DNA of 64,000 nucleotides from a virus (IMGVR_UViG_3300036401_000102:1-64000), one strand, 5' to 3'; shown: positions 32,186-39,923, counted from the first letter of the stretch. Translations and numbers: made by a program. The notes: a model not told the origin generated them from the sequence alone.

Positions 32186-33016
32186 TTGATCAATCCCTAT
32201 CTTATCGATGGACCTGCACTGATATCATTCAGCGGTGGTCGGACGAGCGGATACATGTTGCACGAGATCATTCGTGCGCATGGCGGCACTCTCCCAGACC
32301 ACATGCAAGTGTGTTTCGCCAACACCGGCAAAGAGCGCCCCGAGACGCTTCGGTTCGTTCACGAGTGCGCCACCCGCTGGAGCGTCTGGGTGCATTGGCT
32401 TGAATGGCGCGCGGGCAAGCCAGGTTACGAAGAAGTCGGGTTCAACAGTGCCAGCCGCAAGGGCGAGCCGTTCGAGGCTCTGATAAACCAAAAGCAGCGC
32501 CTGCCGAACGGCCATGAACGCTGGTGTACCCAATATCTCAAGGTGCTCCCGATGTTCGCGCACATGCGCGCCCATCTCGGGCTAGAACCGGGCCAGTATG
32601 CCGAGGTCATCGGACTGCGCGACGATGAAGGCTTGCGCATCTTCAAAGGGATGGACCGCGCCGAAAAGGAAAGCCGCCGCGTGCATTACCCGCTCGCGAA
32701 AGCCAAGATCGTCAAGGCTGGTGTGCTTGGCTTCTGGCGCGCGCAAGACTTCGATCTTGGGCTGGAGCCTTGGGAGGGAAATTGCGACCTGTGCTTTCAG
32801 AAGGGCAAAGGCATCCGCAAACGCATCATCCGCGATGATCCAGCAATTGCGCCGTGGTGGATGGCGCGCGAGATCGAACAGGATGGCTGGTTCGACAAAC
32901 GCGACACGGTTCAAGAGTTGGTCGAGCAAGTCCGCGCCTCGCCGACGCTGTTCGAAGAACCGGACGACCTCGAATACGACGTGGAGTGCGGGCTTCAATG
33001 TGGCGCGGAGGATTGA
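32186..33016 (+). CDS. PAPS reductase-like PP-loop protein
   Basis: 276 residues; a TTG start with GGAGTGACTG before it, needed because the PP-loop SFSGGRTSGYML begins at residue 13. FANTGKERPETL and the cysteines in RWCTQ and NCDLCFQKGKG (metal or Fe-S site) fit the phosphoadenosine phosphosulfate reductase superfamily. The ECGLH motif of true assimilatory reductases is absent, so another adenylation-type reaction (thiolation, DNA sulfur chemistry) is possible. Common but unexplained in phages. Confidence 0.8.
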   Translation: MINPYLIDGPALISFSGGRTSGYMLHEIIRAHGGTLPDHMQVCFANTGKERPETLRFVHECATRWSVWVHWLEWRAGKPGYEEVGFNSASRKGEPFEALINQKQRLPNGHERWCTQYLKVLPMFAHMRAHLGLEPGQYAEVIGLRDDEGLRIFKGMDRAEKESRRVHYPLAKAKIVKAGVLGFWRAQDFDLGLEPWEGNCDLCFQKGKGIRKRIIRDDPAIAPWWMAREIEQDGWFDKRDTVQELVEQVRASPTLFEEPDDLEYDVECGLQCGAED

Positions 33017-33811
33017 ATGCGCAAATACACGCACGACATCGTGTCATGGTCCAAGGGCACAGAGAAACTGACGCCCGAAGAGTATCGGGCGTATCACGTC
33101 ATCGTCGGGCTGATGTACCTCACCGAGGGGCCTGTGCCGTATGGCGAGAAGGAAATCGCGGCGCGGTGCAACATGTCGGTGCAGAAACTGCGCGGCGCGG
33201 TGGATAGCCTGATTGCGGCGCAGAAGCTCTGGCGCCGCGACGAGTGCCTGTACAACGCGCGCGTGCTGGACGAGTTGATGAAGACGGTCCCCGGATGCAC
33301 GCAATGGGACCTGACGCCGTGCCACGACGCCGTGCCTGAACTGCCTCTCGCTGCGCCAAGGGCGAAGCGAATAGCCCCGCCGGAGACCGTGGCCGCGTTC
33401 GAACGGTTCTGGGCGAATCGTGCATCCCGCGTCGGCGGGGATCCCAAGCAACCAGCGCTCGACCGGTTCGCGGCGCACGTCGCGGCCGGTGTGGCGCTCG
33501 AGACAATCGAAGCCGGGATGCGCCGGCACGTCGCCGCGCTTCGCTCCAGCGGAGACCTGGGGACCAAGTTCACTCCGATGACGATCACGTGGCTCAATCA
33601 ATCCGGCTTCGCCGACGACGCCCCGCAGGACCAGAAACAGAACGTGGTTGAACTCGACCCGGCGAAGTTCTCAAATGACGACTGGGCGCGCGTGTTGCGC
33701 GCGTATCGCATGACGAATAATTGGAAGGCGCATTTGAACGGGCCGGAGCCTGGGCGCCCCGGGTGTCTTGTTCCCGCCGCGCTGCTGCAACCGATGGAGA
33801 AGCACGCATGA
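33017..33811 (+). CDS. YdaU/DUF1376-like replication protein
   Basis: 264 residues. The N-terminus (SWSKGTEKLTPEEYRAYHVI, PYGEKEIAARCNMSVQKLRG) is a winged helix of the DUF1376 type; the C-terminal part (FERFWANRASRVGGDPKQPA, KFTPMTITWLNQ) resembles phage replication/helicase-loader proteins. Directly downstream of the helicase and PAPS-like genes. Likely role: helicase loading or origin binding. Confidence 0.7.
   Translation: MRKYTHDIVSWSKGTEKLTPEEYRAYHVIVGLMYLTEGPVPYGEKEIAARCNMSVQKLRGAVDSLIAAQKLWRRDECLYNARVLDELMKTVPGCTQWDLTPCHDAVPELPLAAPRAKRIAPPETVAAFERFWANRASRVGGDPKQPALDRFAAHVAAGVALETIEAGMRRHVAALRSSGDLGTKFTPMTITWLNQSGFADDAPQDQKQNVVELDPAKFSNDDWARVLRAYRMTNNWKAHLNGPEPGRPGCLVPAALLQPMEKHA
33787..33799 (+). 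promoter_or_regulatory. Leader motif GCAACCGATGGAG
   Basis: GGAG eight bases before the ATG at 33808, inside the end of the YdaU-like gene. Confidence 0.6.
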
Positions 33812-34389
33812 CCGAAGCCTATCCGCTGCACTGGCCAGAAGGACGCAGGCGTACAGAATATCATCGGCGCCAGCGGTCTCGGTTCAACACCGGATTTGGG
33901 ATCGCGGTGCGTGAAGTCATCGCCGAATTGAAACGGCTCGGCGCGCGCAATGCCGTGGTGTCGACCAACGTACCGCTGCGTCGCGACGGTCTTCCGCTGG
34001 CGAGCGCCAAGAGCGTTTCCGACCCTGGGGTTGCCGTCTATTTCCGCTACAAAGACAAACCAATGACGTTCGCATGCGACCGGTGGGATAAGCCCGAAGA
34101 CAATCTTTGGGCCATCGCAAAGACGATTGACGCGATGCGCGGTATTTCGCGTTGGGGTTCCGGTGACATGCTTGACACCGCGTTCAGCGGGTTCGTATCG
34201 CTGCCGCCGCCGAAATCGCCGTGGACAATTCTCGGCGTCGACAAGCGGTCGGCGACTCGCGATGTCATCAACGCGCGGTGGCGCGACCTCGCCAAGCAGC
34301 ATCACGCCGACGCTGGCGGATCGACTGGCATGATGGCAGAGATCAATGTGGCTCGGGACAACGCGCTGCGCGAGATTGGCGCGGCTTGA
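33808..34389 (+). CDS. Protein with degenerate C-terminal J domain
   Basis: 193 residues. The first 130 are alpha/beta with FNTGFGIAVREVIAELKRLG and no named family. The last 60 (SPWTILGVDKRSATRDVINA, RWRDLAKQHHADAGGS) look like a J domain, but the signature HPD is HAD here, so stimulation of DnaK is doubtful. Similar J-tailed proteins sit in phage replication modules. The start overlaps the previous stop (ATGA). Confidence 0.65.
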   Translation: MTEAYPLHWPEGRRRTEYHRRQRSRFNTGFGIAVREVIAELKRLGARNAVVSTNVPLRRDGLPLASAKSVSDPGVAVYFRYKDKPMTFACDRWDKPEDNLWAIAKTIDAMRGISRWGSGDMLDTAFSGFVSLPPPKSPWTILGVDKRSATRDVINARWRDLAKQHHADAGGSTGMMAEINVARDNALREIGAA

Positions 34390-34438
34390 CCTCGCCCGTC
34401 CGATTGGCGATATGAGTCCGGCGCCGCGAGTTTCTGAT

Positions 34439-34451
34439 CTCCATTGGTTGC
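34439..34451 (-). promoter_or_regulatory. Orphan leader motif GCAACCAATGGAG
   Basis: An exact copy of the recurring leader, pointing left, but no start codon follows within reach on that strand (only ATA and CTC triplets), and the opposite strand there holds the end of the J-like gene. Confidence 0.45.
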
Positions 34452-34462
34452 GCGTGGCGCCA

Positions 34463-34495
34463 GGGGGCCGCGTTCCTCCCGGTTCGCGGTCCCCC
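34463..34495. terminator. GC-rich hairpin, possible terminator
   Basis: GGGGGCCGCG pairs with CGCGGTCCCCC with one bulged T around a 12-base loop; GCAGTTTCAC follows. The T-run is short, so termination is uncertain. It lies between the J-like and ParB-like genes in a 147-base gap that otherwise holds only the orphan leader. Confidence 0.5.
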
Positions 34496-34536
34496 GCAGT
34501 TTCACATTTCAACCGAACACTTTGTGAGCAAGCAGC

Positions 34537-35064
34537 ATGGGATCACCGGGAGCGCCACGACGGGCTTCCGGTGATCGCCTCTCCGCTCCGGTCGACCACA
34601 TTGAGACGTGGCCCATCGGCAAGCTCAAGTCCCGCGCCGACAATCCGAACCTGCATTCCCCCGAACAAATTGAGCTTATCGCAAAGTCGTGGGACCGTCG
34701 CGGGCAGACGCAACTCATTTTGGTTGATGGCGACAAGGGGCCGACGTTCGGCGAGATCATCGCTGGCGAAGGCCGTCTCGCCGCTGCCAAGTTGCGCGGG
34801 CTCAAGAACGTTCGAGTCGGTGTTGCCATCGGGTGGCCGGAAGAAGAAAAACACGCCTATCGCATCATCGACAACCAACTCACGCGGCTGAGCGAGTGGG
34901 ACGGCGAACTGCTCGCGGCCGAAGTGAACGACCTCGACGCGGCGGGCTATGACGTGTCTCTGCTCGCGGTCGACGCGGACCTGTCGTTGCCACCAACGCA
35001 ACGGGCACCGCGATCGATTACGCCGCGATGCCCGACATGCAATCGGCCGATGCCGAAGAAGTAG
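34537..35064 (+). CDS. ParB-like N-terminal domain protein
   Basis: 175 residues. The ParB/Srx fold is seen in ETWPIGKLKSRADNPNLHSP, then LILVDGDKG, IIAGEGRLAAAKLRGL (box II equivalent) and AYRIIDNQLTRLSEWD. In many phages this domain is fused to a DNA methyltransferase; here the protein stops soon after, with a CPTCNRPMPKK tail that may bind zinc. No ParA or centromere is visible, so plasmid-style partitioning is unlikely. Last rightward gene before a leftward trio. Confidence 0.8.
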   Translation: MGSPGAPRRASGDRLSAPVDHIETWPIGKLKSRADNPNLHSPEQIELIAKSWDRRGQTQLILVDGDKGPTFGEIIAGEGRLAAAKLRGLKNVRVGVAIGWPEEEKHAYRIIDNQLTRLSEWDGELLAAEVNDLDAAGYDVSLLAVDADLSLPPTQRAPRSITPRCPTCNRPMPKK

Positions 35065-35319
35065 CTAGACGTGTTCGAGCTTGGCGACGACCTCGCCGCG
35101 CACCGTGATGAGGTCGCCCGCGCGCGTCTCGATCAGGCAGATGTCGTCGGGCTCGCAGCCGTACCATCCCGCCACGTCCATCTCGACTGACGGCCAGATG
35201 TGGCGATGCTGCTGGAACCACTGGCGCACGATGCTGCGCCCCGTGGCGATGTCGGTGACTTGGACGGTCGTGCCCTTGCCGAGCATCGTGTCCACGTCGG
35301 TGGTGGTGAGCAGACTCAT
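35065..35319 (-). CDS. Hypothetical protein, 84 aa
   Basis: Starts MSLLTTTDVDTMLGKGT; overlaps the 45-residue gene upstream by four bases. A beta-rich pattern (TTVQVTDIATGRSIVRQWFQ, GDLITVRGEVV) and one Cys. Convergent with the ParB-like gene, with directly abutting stops. Function unknown. Confidence 0.55.
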   Translation of the reverse strand: MSLLTTTDVDTMLGKGTTVQVTDIATGRSIVRQWFQQHRHIWPSVEMDVAGWYGCEPDDICLIETRAGDLITVRGEVVAKLEHV

Positions 35320-35453
35320 GGCGTCTTCCCCATCATGTTGCACGTCTTGATCCAGTCCAGCGCCTCGCCGCGCGTCGCAAACGTCTCGGCGGCTTCGATC
35401 CATTTCCAGATCGGATGCCATGCGGTCGGGGAGAGCATGATGATCGCGGTCAT
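35316..35453 (-). CDS. Small hypothetical protein, 45 aa
   Basis: Frame MTAIIMLSPTAWHPIWKWIE to KTCNMMGKTP, linked to both neighbours by overlapping stop/start codons, which is the main evidence. Contains three Trp near the centre (AWHPIWKW). Function unknown. Confidence 0.5.
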   Translation of the reverse strand: MTAIIMLSPTAWHPIWKWIEAAETFATRGEALDWIKTCNMMGKTP

Positions 35454-35851
35454 CACCGTGCCCCCTGCTCTTTCGCCGCATAACGCTTGCGCGCCTGCGT
35501 GGCCTTCGCTTCCATCGCTGACATGGCGATGTCGCGGCTACCGTAATATTCGGAGCCGTTACTCGCGCCGAACGACACGCCGTTTTTCGTAACATGGAAG
35601 CGGACTTCGACCGGTGCTGATGCTGCGACCACGTCTGCAGTAACGAGACGCCAGCCCCGATGCTCTGCGCGTCGCGCCGCCTTCTCGTCCTCAGACAATG
35701 CGCGGACCATGATCGGTCGGACGGTCCAGAGATAGCCGATAGCGCGGCCCTTGCGGTCAAGCAGGCCGAAGTCGCGTTTGGTGGTTTCGATCTTATTGAG
35801 ATCACCTCTGGTGATTTCGTCGACCGCTACGTGGTTGCTATAATCCGTCAT
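35453..35851 (-). CDS. Hypothetical protein, 132 aa
   Basis: Starts MTDYSNHVAVDEITRGDLNK six bases after a leader copy that ends in GGGGG instead of GGAG. Beta strands in the middle (RAIGYLWTVRPIMV, VEVRFHVTKNGVSFG), then a basic helical end (ATQARKRYAAKEQ). First gene of the leftward trio. Unknown function. Confidence 0.6.
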   Translation of the reverse strand: MTDYSNHVAVDEITRGDLNKIETTKRDFGLLDRKGRAIGYLWTVRPIMVRALSEDEKAARRAEHRGWRLVTADVVAASAPVEVRFHVTKNGVSFGASNGSEYYGSRDIAMSAMEAKATQARKRYAAKEQGAR

Positions 35852-35857
35852 GTCCGT

Positions 35858-35871
35858 CCCCCATTGGTTGC
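35858..35871 (-). promoter_or_regulatory. Variant leader motif GCAACCAATGGGGG
   Basis: Copy of the recurring leader with GGGGG replacing GGAG; six bases before the ATG at 35851. AACTATCTT lies upstream as candidate -10. Confidence 0.55.
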
Positions 35872-36024
35872 CTTCACGTTCAAGATAGTTACTGCGGCAC
35901 AGGGATAAGTCCACATCAATGCATAGGACAGAAAAACTAACTGCATGTCGCAATGGGAAGACGTGCCTAGCGCCGGAATACGTGCTTATAGACGGACCTT
36001 CGGCGATTGCTTAGCGTGCCGTCA

Positions 36025-36228
36025 ATGAGAAAGCGCATCGAATGCAAGTCGTGCGAGGGGACCGGGATCATCGCGTTCCCCGAGGTGCGCAATCTTGGAA
36101 ACGAGCGGTTGCCTGCGATGCGGAGTTGGTGCTTGGGCTGCGGCGGTTACGGCTACTACGTGCTGCCGCAAGGTTCAAAGATCGTGACTTACGCAGGCGA
36201 GACGAAGACAGAGGAATGCCCGCAATGA
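36025..36228 (+). CDS. Small DnaJ-type zinc-finger protein, 67 aa
   Basis: CKSCEGTGI and CLGCGGYGY are two CxxCxGxG-type knuckles like half of a DnaJ zinc domain, used here as a stand-alone small protein. No strong ribosome site; an upstream GTG or TTG could be used instead. First gene of the long rightward operon that contains the sugar genes; it overlaps the next gene by four bases. Confidence 0.6.
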   Translation: MRKRIECKSCEGTGIIAFPEVRNLGNERLPAMRSWCLGCGGYGYYVLPQGSKIVTYAGETKTEECPQ

Positions 36229-36704
36229 GCGACGCGATACAGCCGACCGGCGCAATCCCCGCAGCGAACGTCAAGGAATGCGTCGCGCGGTCGATCTCGA
36301 AAGACGGCGCCACGGCGATGATGGTGTTCAAGATCGAGGACGGCACGCAGTTCGCGCTCACCGTGCCGGTCGCATCGCTTGGCAAGTTTCGGTCGATGGT
36401 CAACGACGTGTGCGATGACGCGCAGAAGTCGCAACTCGGCACCGGCATGGTGCAGATGAAGCGCCCGCACTCAATCGAGATCGGCAGCTCGGATCAAATC
36501 CGGGGCCACATCGCGATCACGTTCGACCGCGACATGCCGGAGGAAACGATATTCCTGATGCAGGACGCGATGGGTCTCGACGTGTCCGACGCGATGCAGA
36601 AGAACATATTCGGCCGCATGACGCCGGAGGACCGGCGCGCGCGCATGGCCCGGTCGGGTCAGATACTCGCGCCGAAGAAGACGCTCATCATTCCGGGGAA
36701 GTGA
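36225..36704 (+). CDS. Hypothetical protein, 159 aa
   Basis: MSDAIQPTGAIPAANVKECV start, ATGA overlap with the zinc-finger gene. Alpha/beta sequence with FKIEDGTQFALTVPVASLGK and IRGHIAITFDRDMPEETIF; a basic end (RRARMARSGQILAPKKTLII). No family recognised. Confidence 0.6.
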   Translation: MSDAIQPTGAIPAANVKECVARSISKDGATAMMVFKIEDGTQFALTVPVASLGKFRSMVNDVCDDAQKSQLGTGMVQMKRPHSIEIGSSDQIRGHIAITFDRDMPEETIFLMQDAMGLDVSDAMQKNIFGRMTPEDRRARMARSGQILAPKKTLIIPGK

Positions 36705-36705
36705 C

Positions 36706-36990
36706 ATGAAAACTTTGACGGGCGACGATATCGCGATGGCGCAGAACGCGGTCGGTCTCGCGTTGTCATGGTGGGCAAAGCGCCGGGGAAGTAGCGGGTT
36801 CAAGACGCAACAGGTCGGGCGCCTGCGCCGCCTCAATGCGCGGCTGAACAAGATCAGCGACTATGCATATCCCTACAAGTCCGCCGACGTGATGCCGATC
36901 GATTGTGGGCGCGAGGTCATCATGCGCGTGGACGAGAAGAACGTGAAGCGCACGCGCGCGGCTGCGCGCAAGGCGAACAAGAATGTTTGA
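36706..36990 (+). CDS. Basic hypothetical protein, 94 aa
   Basis: A helical, strongly basic protein (GFKTQQVGRLRRLNARLNKI; ending KRTRAAARKANKNV). May bind nucleic acid. Its end overlaps the acetyltransferase start by eight bases. Confidence 0.55.
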   Translation: MKTLTGDDIAMAQNAVGLALSWWAKRRGSSGFKTQQVGRLRRLNARLNKISDYAYPYKSADVMPIDCGREVIMRVDEKNVKRTRAAARKANKNV

Positions 36991-38026
36991 AGTCCTCACC
37001 GCCCACGGCGCCGACGCGCTCAAATGGCAGCATGTCTGGGACCGCCTGCCGCACGATCTGCGCGATGTCCACTACTGCCCGGCTTACGGCCGCGTCCAGG
37101 AAGCGCTCGGCGGTCGCGCGATGTGCGCTGTCTACGAGTGGGAGGCATGGATCATCATGCAGCCGTTCATGCTGCGCGATATCGGCGAGACTGGCTATCG
37201 CGACATGACGAGCATGTACGGGCACGGCGGCCCGGTGAGCAACATGCGATCGACTTCGGCGCGCTCGCTCGCGGAGTGGATGGAAGTTGACTTCGCACGC
37301 TGGCGCGGTGAACAGAAAGTCGTCTCCGAGTTCTGCGCGCTGCACCCGATGATGGCCGGCGATCAAATCCGCCTCATCCATCCCGACGCCGTGCTGCGCG
37401 ACGTGCGCCAGACCGTGGCGATGCGGATCGACTGCACCGACGAAGTGATCGCGGCGGGGATGCGCGCCGACCGGCGGCAGAACTTGGTCAAGGCGTCCGC
37501 AATGCAGATCGGCCCTGTGATTGCCGACAAGGTTTGGGACATCTACACTGAGACGATGCAGCGCCACCATGTCGCTCCGCGCTGGCGGTTTCCGCTCTCA
37601 TACTTCCGCGCCTACAACTCCGAGCTATGGCCCGATCGCGCCGAGTTCATCGCGGCCTATGGCGACGACAATACGCGCGTCTCGGCATCGCTACTGCTGT
37701 TCGGCCATCACCACGCGCATTACCAGTTCACGGGTAACGATGCCGACGCGCCGCGCGGGGCGAACGACCGCATCATCATGGAAGCCGCCCGCCTCGCGCG
37801 CCGCGCCGGCTGCACGTGGCTGCTGCTCGGCGGTGGCACGACGTCGGCAGAGAGCGACTCGCTGCTCGCGTTCAAGGCGGGGTTCTCAAAGCACCGGTTC
37901 ATGGCGCGGAATTATCGCCGCATATTCGATCGCGAGGCGTACATTCGCCTCTCCAGCGAGGCGGGGCGCGACCCCACGAACGACGCCGAGTTTTTCCCGG
38001 CATACAGGGCGGCAGAGGCAGCATGA
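36983..38026 (+). CDS. FemAB/GNAT-like acetyltransferase
   Basis: 347 residues with the double-GNAT style of the FemAB/Acetyltransf_6 group: DVHYCPAYGRVQEALGG near the start, MRADRRQNLVKA in the middle, then ASLLLFGHHHAHYQF and LLLGGGTTSAESDSLLAFKA near the end. Such enzymes acylate amino-sugars or transfer amino acids in envelope glycan pathways. In this operon an N-acyltransferase is exactly what a nonulosonate route needs (LegH-like step), but that assignment is inference. Confidence 0.75.
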   Translation: MFEVLTAHGADALKWQHVWDRLPHDLRDVHYCPAYGRVQEALGGRAMCAVYEWEAWIIMQPFMLRDIGETGYRDMTSMYGHGGPVSNMRSTSARSLAEWMEVDFARWRGEQKVVSEFCALHPMMAGDQIRLIHPDAVLRDVRQTVAMRIDCTDEVIAAGMRADRRQNLVKASAMQIGPVIADKVWDIYTETMQRHHVAPRWRFPLSYFRAYNSELWPDRAEFIAAYGDDNTRVSASLLLFGHHHAHYQFTGNDADAPRGANDRIIMEAARLARRAGCTWLLLGGGTTSAESDSLLAFKAGFSKHRFMARNYRRIFDREAYIRLSSEAGRDPTNDAEFFPAYRAAEAA

Positions 38027-38502
38027 TTACCAAAGAGAACAGCCTTCGCGGCACCACGACCGACGCCGGCCAGACCGTCGAGATCATCAAGGCCGATGGC
38101 TCCGTGATGAAGCCGCTCGGCGGCGGCCCGTTCGCCTGGGGACCGCAACGCCGCGAGAGCATGGACAAGATGGTGGCCGACAACGTCGGTAGAATCAATC
38201 TGGCCAAGGCGCTGCTCGCATGGACCTACGGCGGCCCGGCCGATCCGCGCGTGACGCAATACTTCACGCGCTACCAGCACCGTGTCGTGCTGTCGCTCGG
38301 CAAGGACTGGGCGCTGCGCGCCGCCGACGTGCGTCAGGTGCTCGACGCGATCATTGCGACGGAACGCGAGACCGCGCAGAGCCGCGCCATGGTGGATATG
38401 ACGCCGGCCCCGGTTGTCACGGAACGCGGCGGCCTCCCTGGCGCACCGATCATCTGGGATACGAACGATGCGGGCCAGCGCGTCACAAAGCCGGGGGAGT
38501 GA
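38023..38502 (+). CDS. Hypothetical protein, 159 aa
   Basis: ATGA-type overlap with the acetyltransferase gene. The core (NLAKALLAWTYGGPADPRVT, YQHRVVLSLGKDWALRAADV) is a compact helical/beta block found in phage proteins of unknown role. Pro/Gly-rich C-terminus. Confidence 0.6.
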   Translation: MITKENSLRGTTTDAGQTVEIIKADGSVMKPLGGGPFAWGPQRRESMDKMVADNVGRINLAKALLAWTYGGPADPRVTQYFTRYQHRVVLSLGKDWALRAADVRQVLDAIIATERETAQSRAMVDMTPAPVVTERGGLPGAPIIWDTNDAGQRVTKPGE

Positions 38503-38503
38503 C

Positions 38504-38785
38504 ATGCGCAACGACGCTGAACTGATCAAGGCAATCGAGCCGCACGACATCGTGCAGATTATCCCGACCGACGATAACCGAGGCTTTGACGGGCTGCTCG
38601 CCGAGGTCGTCCGCAAGGAGACGTGGGGCGTGATCGCAGTGATCCGCACGATGGGTGTCGGCTCCAAGCTGGGCGTGCATCGCTTCCCGTGGTCGATGAT
38701 CGAGCCGACCGGCGGCCGGGCCGTGTTTGGCACCGATGGTAAGCGCGTCGGGGATCCGGGCGCCGCCGTCAAACATCATCCGTAG
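38504..38785 (+). CDS. Hypothetical protein, 93 aa
   Basis: MRNDAELIKAIEPHDIVQII start with GGGGGAGTGAC upstream. A small beta-barrel-like pattern (LLAEVVRKETWGVIAVIRTM). Unknown function; second small gene after the acetyltransferase. Confidence 0.55.
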   Translation: MRNDAELIKAIEPHDIVQIIPTDDNRGFDGLLAEVVRKETWGVIAVIRTMGVGSKLGVHRFPWSMIEPTGGRAVFGTDGKRVGDPGAAVKHHP

Positions 38786-38822
38786 ACTTGCATTCGCTTC
38801 GCCAAAATCCGATAGTTTTGCT

Positions 38823-38835
38823 CACACCAATGGAG
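38823..38835 (+). promoter_or_regulatory. Leader motif CACACCAATGGAG
   Basis: Recurring leader; GGAG eight bases before the ATG at 38844. CTTGCA, 18 bases, GATAGT upstream is a plausible promoter. Confidence 0.55.
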
Positions 38836-38843
38836 AGTCTCAC

Positions 38844-39296
38844 ATGAACTACAGTACAGCCGTTTTCCTGATCAATGACGCGGCTCGCGCCGTCTACGCG
38901 ACGTATGAGGCCGACGACAAGACCGCGCCGAAGACGTTGTTCAAGACCTTCGACAAGACCATCGCGGTCGGCGACTATGTCGTGGTCCCGACGAACACGC
39001 GCCACAAGATGACGGTCTGCAAGATCATTGAGGTCGACGTGGATTTCGATCTTGGCACGACCGACGAACTGGCGTGGGTCATCGGCAAGGTCGACAAGGC
39101 GATGTTCCAGAAGACGCTCGATCAGGAAGCCGTCGCCATCGCCGCCATCAAGTCGGCTGAACTGCGCAAGAAGCGCGAAGAGTTGCGCACCGCGCTGTTC
39201 GCCGATCACGCAGCCAAGCTCGCCGAACTCGACATCGCGCACGCCGGCAACGGTGGCGTTCTCGAAGCGCCGAAGACCGACGCGGCGACCGGATAA
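38844..39296 (+). CDS. Hypothetical protein, 150 aa
   Basis: Starts MNYSTAVFLINDAARAVYAT. A beta-rich first half (VGDYVVVPTNTRHKMTVCKI) and a helical, charged second half (LRKKREELRTALFADHAAKL). Carries its own leader and likely promoter, and is followed by the four-hairpin region. No family recognised. Confidence 0.65.
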   Translation: MNYSTAVFLINDAARAVYATYEADDKTAPKTLFKTFDKTIAVGDYVVVPTNTRHKMTVCKIIEVDVDFDLGTTDELAWVIGKVDKAMFQKTLDQEAVAIAAIKSAELRKKREELRTALFADHAAKLAELDIAHAGNGGVLEAPKTDAATG

Positions 39297-39304
39297 GGTT
39301 CGAC

Positions 39305-39443
39305 TTAGCCATGACCTCTTGCCCCGAGTCTCAGAGGAGTGGCTAATATGCCCGGGGGGCCATGCGGCCCCCCATTATCTCCTGCGGAGATAATCACTGC
39401 TGGTAGGGGGCGCCCGTGAGACATAGGGCGAAGGGTGCTCCCT
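39305..39443 (+). ncRNA. Candidate structured RNA with four hairpins
   Basis: Four consecutive stems, read on the plus strand: (1) TTAGCCA/TGGCTAA (39305/39340) with inner CCTCT/AGAGG; (2) GGGGGGCC-ATGC-GGCCCCCC (39354-39373); (3) ATTATCTCC-TGC-GGAGATAAT (39374-39394), touching stem 2; (4) AGGGGGCGCCC/GGGTGCTCCCT (39405/39433), 11 pairs with two G-T pairs that work only in the plus-strand RNA. It sits between the 38844 gene and the zinc-ribbon/sugar genes. A cis-regulatory RNA, a processing site or an unusual terminator are all possible. Confidence 0.55.
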
Positions 39444-39468
39444 CGATGCAGTTCAGGACCGACATCAT

Positions 39469-39657
39469 ATGCCGAGTTGCCCGAAATGCGGAAAGGTCAA
39501 GGTGCGCAAGCGCGCCGATGGCCGTCGCAAATGCAAGCGCTGCGGCGTGCTCCAGAGCGGCAAGTTTCTGAACCGATCCGGCCGCGTGACGCCGCATCAC
39601 CTCCCCGAGCACTTCATCGGCCCATCGCCCGAGGAGTTCCGATGCATCCGGACATGA
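39469..39657 (+). CDS. Zinc-ribbon protein, 62 aa
   Basis: MPSCPKCGKVKVRKRADGRR with CKRCG is a classic CxxC...CxxC ribbon in the first 27 residues, then a basic, Pro/His-containing tail. Its end overlaps the next gene's start by 16 bases. Probably binds nucleic acid. Confidence 0.65.
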   Translation: MPSCPKCGKVKVRKRADGRRKCKRCGVLQSGKFLNRSGRVTPHHLPEHFIGPSPEEFRCIRT

Positions 39658-39923
39658 TCAAATCCACTACCGGGCAGGCTGTCTATGGACAACTCGCAAA
39701 TCTGTTCACGCTCTTGGCGGTAAGTCCGCGCGATGAGGCTGAACTTATCCTTGCGACATTTGTGCTGACCTACTTTTGCAGCATCAAAGGCGGTGCTGCT
39801 GATACGGAGTCGGCCATCGATAGGTTCTGCGATGATCTGAGAAGACTGTCGGAAACAATGACGATGGACACCGAAGTCCAACGCGCCGCGACAGATACGA
39901 AAAGGTTTTTACATCGTGGTTGA
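39642..39923 (+). CDS. Hypothetical helical protein, 93 aa
   Basis: GAGGAGTTCCG is a strong ribosome site before MHPDMIKSTTGQAVYGQLAN. All-helical with an amphipathic segment (AELILATFVLTYFCSIKGGA). Overlaps the neuB-like start by eight bases, so translation may be coupled. Unknown role. Confidence 0.6.
   Translation: MHPDMIKSTTGQAVYGQLANLFTLLAVSPRDEAELILATFVLTYFCSIKGGAADTESAIDRFCDDLRRLSETMTMDTEVQRAATDTKRFLHRG

Noticed and set aside
33598-34512. Leftward open frame of about 300 codons opposite the YdaU-like and J-like genes
   Set aside because: Antisense shadow with no ribosome site and no recognisable domain; the opposite strand encodes clear replication genes.
34537-35064. ParB as evidence for plasmid-like partitioning
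   Set aside because: Only the N-terminal ParB/Srx domain is present; no ParA or centromere-like repeats are visible, and such domains are common in phages for other roles.
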